In this document: positions 60,318-64,000 of the stretch, one piece after another
How the letters are laid out: each line of letters begins with the position of its first letter
Numbering within the stretch: position 1 is the first letter of the stretch
From: Elusimicrobiota bacterium
Lineage (GTDB): Bacteria; CG03; SLGR01; PWQF01
NCBI GenBank assembly: GCA_003557485.1
Contig: PWOI01000130.1
Span: 4,938-68,937, forward strand
Reading direction: 5' to 3'
Length of the DNA: 64,000 bases
Notes under the pieces: model-generated
The model's input: the letters and a program-made list of their open reading frames with translations, nothing else
The model's database searches: none
What the model was told of the DNA's origin: nothing
Made by a program: the position numbers and the translations under genes

Positions 60318-62264
60318 TTAGACTTTACCCGGGATTAAGGGAGGAACGGGACAGCCTATCGCATCGGCAGTCACCCTGATAAGTTCTGCCTGGCTGACTG
60401 TTATATGCCCATCGGCGGCAACACAGGAAACCGCGGCATCGATTATTTGCTTTTTTATCCCGGGTGCGGCCCTGTTTATTTTTTCAAGAGCCAGATCAAA
60501 CTTTTTAAGATCGCACTCTGACAGGGGTAAAAGCCCTCCACGCTGCAAAGATATCCCCAAAGATGCCGCAGACTTTTCAAAAGCGGCAGTCTTTTTTGTT
60601 TCGTCATCTATGCCGTGATTTGCCAGCATAGACAAAAGCAACCGCAACTCCTCCGCCAGCTGTTTAATAGTTCTGTAATTAACCTTTGGAGATGAGGGCT
60701 TGCCGAAAGCCGGCTGAAGGTGGCGCAGCAGCATAGACTGCACTGTATATTCAAAGAGAGATATTTTACCGTCTGCATCTACAAGTTTTTTAACATACTC
60801 CTTAAATTTGCCGTATTGCTGTAATGAAATATCCCGCAATGTTGCTATTGACATATCCAGAATAGGAAGACGGTAACCGGCTTCCAGCGTTGCAATTTTC
60901 GATGCAATATCTTGAACCGTATTGAATACGTTTTTTTCTGTATTTGCCTTCAGCATATCAATCTGGTTTCTCTTTATATCCTCATCCCTGCTTAAAAGAA
61001 GAGCATATACAACAGCCTGGGACCCTGATTTGGTGTGAGAGGCTCTCAGTAGTAATCCCGGCATTTTCCTGTGCAGCGAAGAGGCATAACTCAAATACTC
61101 TGAATCTGTTGTACCTACCGAAGATACAACACGCTTTGGGTCTACGCTGAATTTCCCGCCGCTTCCGGCAGCAAAACCCGCAACGCGGGACTCCGGGGAT
61201 GCTGCTTTTGAATCAGAACGACCGGTTTTACCCTCAAAAGAAGGATCAATCTTTTTTATTCTTTCATCAAGGGGAGGATGGGTCGACATCAGCTTATTCA
61301 AAAACCCGGTGAAGTTGCTTGAAAAGAAAAGGTGGCTGGCCTCGGACGCATGTTTGTTCTCAACTTTTGATCCATCAGCGAAATTCCCTATCTTTTTAAG
61401 GGCCCCGGCTATACCGGAAGGATTTCTGGTATACTGAACAGAAGAGGCGTCTGCAAGATATTCGCGCTGGCGGGATATGGCGCTCTTGATGAGGTTGGCA
61501 AAAAATACCCCGATATAGCCTATCAGCATAAGTGCCAGCCCCAGAACAATAATTGCAAGCTTGCCTCCCCCTCCTTCACGGCTCGAGCGGGAGCGGCGGC
61601 CGTAGGCAGAAGAATAAAATGATGAGCGGAGTATCATGATTCCAATAAAAGCTATGACCAGTATACCGAAGAGAACTCCCATTAATTTTACGTTAAGCCG
61701 CATATCACCGTTTATGATATGGCTGAACTCATGGGCAATGACTCCCTGCAGCTCCTCACGGGACAGGTTCTCCAGGCATCCCCGGGTTACTCCTATTACG
61801 GCATCATCCGGAGAAAATCCGGCTGCAAACGCGTTTATACCCTTTTCTCCATCAAGCATATATATCCGCGGCACCTGAGAGCCGGAAGCTATAGCCATCT
61901 CCTCTACTATATTTAGAAGTTTTTTCTCCCCGGGATCGGTAGTGTCGCGTTCCACCTGCCGCCCGCCTAGTAACTCCGCTACTGACTTGCCTCCTGTCGA
62001 TAGCTGGTGAACTTTATGAAGAGTCCCTCCGGCTATTATAAGGACAGTTATGCCTGCAACTGTAATAAAAAGTCCGGGGTCCCAAAAGGAAGGTTTTACA
62101 AGTGACTCCTGTGAAGCTCCCCAGTAGACAAAAATCAAGACAGATACCGCATAAACTGCGATAATAATAAAAATAACCGCCAGAATATAATAAAATAGCA
62201 AAACCCCCGTTTTACGGCGGGCCCAATCCTGGCTTTCAAAAAAATCCATTACACGGGCAGCCAT
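60318..62264 (-). CDS. htpX: M48 family metalloprotease (HtpX-like) with long C-terminal extension
   Basis: 648 residues. Two N-terminal helices, zinc motif VIAHEFSHIINGD (His178, Glu179, His182), further helices and SAISRQREYLADASSVQYT with the third ligand. Classical HtpX is about 290 residues; here about 300 extra residues follow (from 350), partly with DADGKISLFEY and VAADGHITVSQAE, an EF-hand/TerB-like pattern. Known extended forms share this layout. Role: membrane protein quality control. It follows lemA by 10 bases. Confidence 0.9.
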   Translation of the reverse strand: MAARVMDFFESQDWARRKTGVLLFYYILAVIFIIIAVYAVSVLIFVYWGASQESLVKPSFWDPGLFITVAGITVLIIAGGTLHKVHQLSTGGKSVAELLGGRQVERDTTDPGEKKLLNIVEEMAIASGSQVPRIYMLDGEKGINAFAAGFSPDDAVIGVTRGCLENLSREELQGVIAHEFSHIINGDMRLNVKLMGVLFGILVIAFIGIMILRSSFYSSAYGRRSRSSREGGGGKLAIIVLGLALMLIGYIGVFFANLIKSAISRQREYLADASSVQYTRNPSGIAGALKKIGNFADGSKVENKHASEASHLFFSSNFTGFLNKLMSTHPPLDERIKKIDPSFEGKTGRSDSKAASPESRVAGFAAGSGGKFSVDPKRVVSSVGTTDSEYLSYASSLHRKMPGLLLRASHTKSGSQAVVYALLLSRDEDIKRNQIDMLKANTEKNVFNTVQDIASKIATLEAGYRLPILDMSIATLRDISLQQYGKFKEYVKKLVDADGKISLFEYTVQSMLLRHLQPAFGKPSSPKVNYRTIKQLAEELRLLLSMLANHGIDDETKKTAAFEKSAASLGISLQRGGLLPLSECDLKKFDLALEKINRAAPGIKKQIIDAAVSCVAADGHITVSQAELIRVTADAIGCPVPPLIPGKV

Positions 62265-62274
62265 GGATCTTCAG

Positions 62275-62865
62275 TCAGAAAGAAACTTTTGGCGCTTCTT
62301 TTTCCTTCTCGTCCTCTATCTTAAAAAGAACCGCTTCCTTGAACCCCATCGGGCCTGCAAGGACAACATTGGGAAAAATTTCTCTTTTGGTATTGTAAGC
62401 CATAACCGCATCATTATAGGCCTGGCGGGCAAAGGAAACCTTGTTTTCGGTTGAGGTAAGCTCTTCGCTAAGCTGGCGCATGTTCTTGTCCGCCTTGAGG
62501 TCCGGGTATCTTTCCACAGTAACGAGAAGCCGCCCAAGAGCGCCGCCAAGCTGACCCTCTTTTTGAATAAGTTCCTGCATAGCCTGGGGGTCTTCGGGAT
62601 GCTGCGAAGCCTTCTCCTCAGCAGAAGAAGCCTGGCTGCGAGCTTTGACAACAGCTTCCAGAGTTTCTCTTTCATGTTTAATATAGCCTTTTGCCGTTTC
62701 AACCAGGTTGGGAATAAGATCGTACCGGCGTTTGAGCTGAACATCAATCTGCGCAAAAGCGTTTTTAAACCTGTTTCTTAACTTAACCAGTGTGTTGTAA
62801 ACCTTGACCGCAACTAAAACAAGAATTACAAGAACCACCAATAATACAATAGCTGTAGGATTCAT
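62275..62865 (-). CDS. lemA: LemA-family membrane protein
   Basis: 196 residues. One N-terminal helix (AIVLLVVLVILVLVAV), then the diagnostic FAQIDVQLKRRYDLIPNLVETAKGY block and helical repeats. LemA genes sit beside HtpX-like proteases in many bacteria, probably as partner or adaptor. AAAGGAG precedes the ATG. Confidence 0.95.
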   Translation of the reverse strand: MNPTAIVLLVVLVILVLVAVKVYNTLVKLRNRFKNAFAQIDVQLKRRYDLIPNLVETAKGYIKHERETLEAVVKARSQASSAEEKASQHPEDPQAMQELIQKEGQLGGALGRLLVTVERYPDLKADKNMRQLSEELTSTENKVSFARQAYNDAVMAYNTKREIFPNVVLAGPMGFKEAVLFKIEDEKEKEAPKVSF

Positions 62866-63010
62866 AGAAAGTTTCTCCTTTAATTTTTAATCCCAAATTC
62901 CGCAATTAATTATATTTTATGAAACAACGAATAACGTGTCAAACTGATAAAAAGATATTTATATATACCCTATTCTTCGTTCTTTTCTTAAGATTATCCA
63001 AAATTTTTCT

Positions 63011-63550
63011 TTAAAACTTCCAGTTAACAAAAACCATAGCCGGAGAAAGTTCCCCCGGAAGGTTGGCCAAAAATTCATTCTGAGGAATTATATTTATCAT
63101 TCCTATCTGCAGGCCACTGTCAACTCTTGAAGCGTAATTAAGAAACCCGAACTGCACGCCCGTAAGACGGCTGGCGTAATTTATGGTGCCCGTCTGCAAA
63201 CCCGTCATCCGCCCGTCGGTATAGTTTAAAAACCCGGACTGCCACCCGGTAAACTCGCGGGTTGTCAGATTTATAGCTGCCCACTGTATACCTTTGTACC
63301 TGTTAGCATAGTTAAGCAGAAAAGCAATACTGAATCCGGAACTCTCACCCGGAGCCCCTTGAATAATTCCCAGGGCAAGCGCGCTCTGGGGATTCTCTCC
63401 CCATACGCCTATTGTTATACCTTTAATTGTTTCGCTCCGCGGGCGAAGAGCTATTTCAGGCGTAAGGCTCAACTGAAACGGACTGGCCGCAAAAACAACA
63501 TTTACTGCAGAAACAGTTAAAATAACCAACAAAACAAAAATCTTTTTCAT
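63011..63550 (-). CDS. Surface protein with LA_2272-type repeats
   Basis: 179 residues with a signal peptide (1-22). The middle consists of about four near-repeats of the form G(L/V/W)Q(F/S/T)G..NY(A/T): GWQSGFLNYT, GLQTGTINYA, GVQFGFLNYA, GLQIGMINI. This matches the LA_2272-type surface repeat family of Leptospira and others, likely a beta-helix or barrel. It ends in an aromatic residue (VNWKF). GGAGG precedes the ATG. Confidence 0.8.
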   Translation of the reverse strand: MKKIFVLLVILTVSAVNVVFAASPFQLSLTPEIALRPRSETIKGITIGVWGENPQSALALGIIQGAPGESSGFSIAFLLNYANRYKGIQWAAINLTTREFTGWQSGFLNYTDGRMTGLQTGTINYASRLTGVQFGFLNYASRVDSGLQIGMINIIPQNEFLANLPGELSPAMVFVNWKF

Positions 63551-63642
63551 TTATTGCCTCCCTTGTTCTGTCTCCCGGTCCACAAATACTGTAACTCCTG
63601 TTTTTATGCTACTTATTTAAGAACAGTTATCAAGAATAAATG

Positions 63643-64000
63643 TTAGTTGAACCGGTACCCCATTGAAACCCTGTGGGTCAGCCCAAGGTCTTCAAATGAG
63701 GCAAATCCGTAATCAAATACTATATCCGAGTACTCCACACCGAACCCCGTAGTAAGGTGGCTCAGAGCGTCAAGGCCTTCAGCATAGGATTTAAAACCAA
63801 GACGCAGCGAAAGCAGAAAATCTCCCGCAGGGTAGCCGGCATTTACTCCGGCATTGAACTTAAACGGAACGTCATTAGATAAATCAGTCTCGGCAGACCC
63901 CAGCATATTAAACGGGCCCAGAACAAATGGATATGAAGCCCCAAGGCGCACTATCAGAGGAAGCGGGTCGGAATCATTGCGGTATTTCATCTCTGTACCC
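63643..64000 (-). CDS. PorV/PorQ or UPF0164-like outer-membrane protein, C-terminal part (cut by window edge)
   Basis: The frame stays open past the ATG at 63990 to the end of the window, so the gene probably starts beyond it. The visible C-terminal 119 residues (PLIVRLGASYPFVLG, FLLSLRLGFKSYAEG, LTTGFGVEYSDIVFDYGFASFEDLG, LTHRVSMGYRFN) match the end of PorV/PorQ and UPF0164-type barrels. An outer-membrane role is likely; details are lost with the missing half. Confidence 0.72.
   Translation of the reverse strand, partial: GTEMKYRNDSDPLPLIVRLGASYPFVLGPFNMLGSAETDLSNDVPFKFNAGVNAGYPAGDFLLSLRLGFKSYAEGLDALSHLTTGFGVEYSDIVFDYGFASFEDLGLTHRVSMGYRFN

Noticed and set aside
1-64000. CRISPR arrays, insertion sequences, tRNA or rRNA genes
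   Set aside because: No direct-repeat arrays, transposase or integrase frames or tRNA cloverleaf-like runs were seen while reading the intergenic gaps, which are all under about 210 bases.

Overview
The window is a gene-dense stretch (no gene-free gap over about 200 bases) from a Gram-negative-type (diderm) bacterium that lives mostly without oxygen. The diderm envelope shows in a TamB/TamA-type pair, a SurA-N periplasmic chaperone, several lipoproteins and many small signal-peptide beta-barrel proteins ending in F or Y-F. Anaerobic life with oxygen defence shows in a flavodiiron protein, superoxide reductase, two rubrerythrin-type proteins, a PerR/Fur regulator, ferredoxin:thioredoxin reductase and a TM1266-like hydrogenase-system protein. 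Base composition is even and no transposase, integrase, phage gene, CRISPR array, tRNA or rRNA was seen, so this looks like core chromosome. Gene content (UPF0164/PorV-like barrels, FecR-domain proteins, an RF-like protein, LA_2272-type repeats) suggests an uncultured lineage of the Elusimicrobia/Omnitrophica kind or another little-known diderm phylum; I cannot assign it from sequence alone.

Layout. 1-4.5 kb: start of valS, a small barrel, flavin reductase, cupin, lipoprotein cyclophilin, cysteine-cluster protein and a fused uridine-kinase-type enzyme, all on the minus strand. 4.6-6.3 kb: RRM RNA-binding protein with a clear terminator, then a flavodiiron protein. 6.3-9.9 kb: a three-gene FecR/outer-membrane operon behind a strong promoter with a palindromic operator candidate. 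10-17 kb: HAD nucleotidase, PrcB-like protein, orphan PTS enzyme I, a zinc-finger membrane protein and an SbcC/SbcD-like (YhaN/YhaO-type) pair. Divergent from that pair, 17.2-21.0 kb holds a tight three-gene cassette: zinc ribbon/TM/OB-repeat protein, COG1784 TctA-like membrane protein and DUF457/YdjM-like membrane protein. I consider this the best candidate for an undescribed system. 21-22.6 kb: superoxide reductase, rubrerythrin and PerR. 22.6-26.2 kb: P-loop protein, DUF4870 protein, MEDS sensor, small proteins and SurA-N protein. 26.2-33 kb: tamB, tamA-like, diadenylate cyclase-domain protein and zincin. 33-40.7 kb: ZIP transporter, nitroreductase, glnS and TSUP (divergent with overlapping promoters), secreted Pcm, a large membrane spermidine-synthase-like protein and UPF0016. 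40.9-47.8 kb: cold-shock protein, response regulator, rlmN, DEAD-box helicase, RF-like protein, TspO and FAD oxidoreductase. 48-53.5 kb: a thiol-redox operon, a prenyl-quinone pair (polyprenyl synthase/MenA-like), TPR, rhodanese and TM1266-like genes. 53.5-56.5 kb: a sugar ABC importer lacking its ATPase. 56.6-64 kb: flavodoxin, BASS-like transporter, FKBP, phosphoesterase, CPBP protease, HtpX/LemA and two surface proteins, the last cut by the window edge.

Two themes run through the window. First, about ten genes have a sigma70-like -10 box only 6-9 bases before their ATG and no Shine-Dalgarno sequence, so they look leaderless (including perR, tamB, the diadenylate cyclase gene, glnS, the TSUP gene, the sbcD-like gene and the CPBP protease). 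Second, two genes appear to start at near-cognate codons (ATA for a TPR protein, ACG for a response regulator); normal ORF calling truncates them and loses a signal peptide and an acidic pocket respectively. All functional calls come from motif reading by eye; no database search was run.
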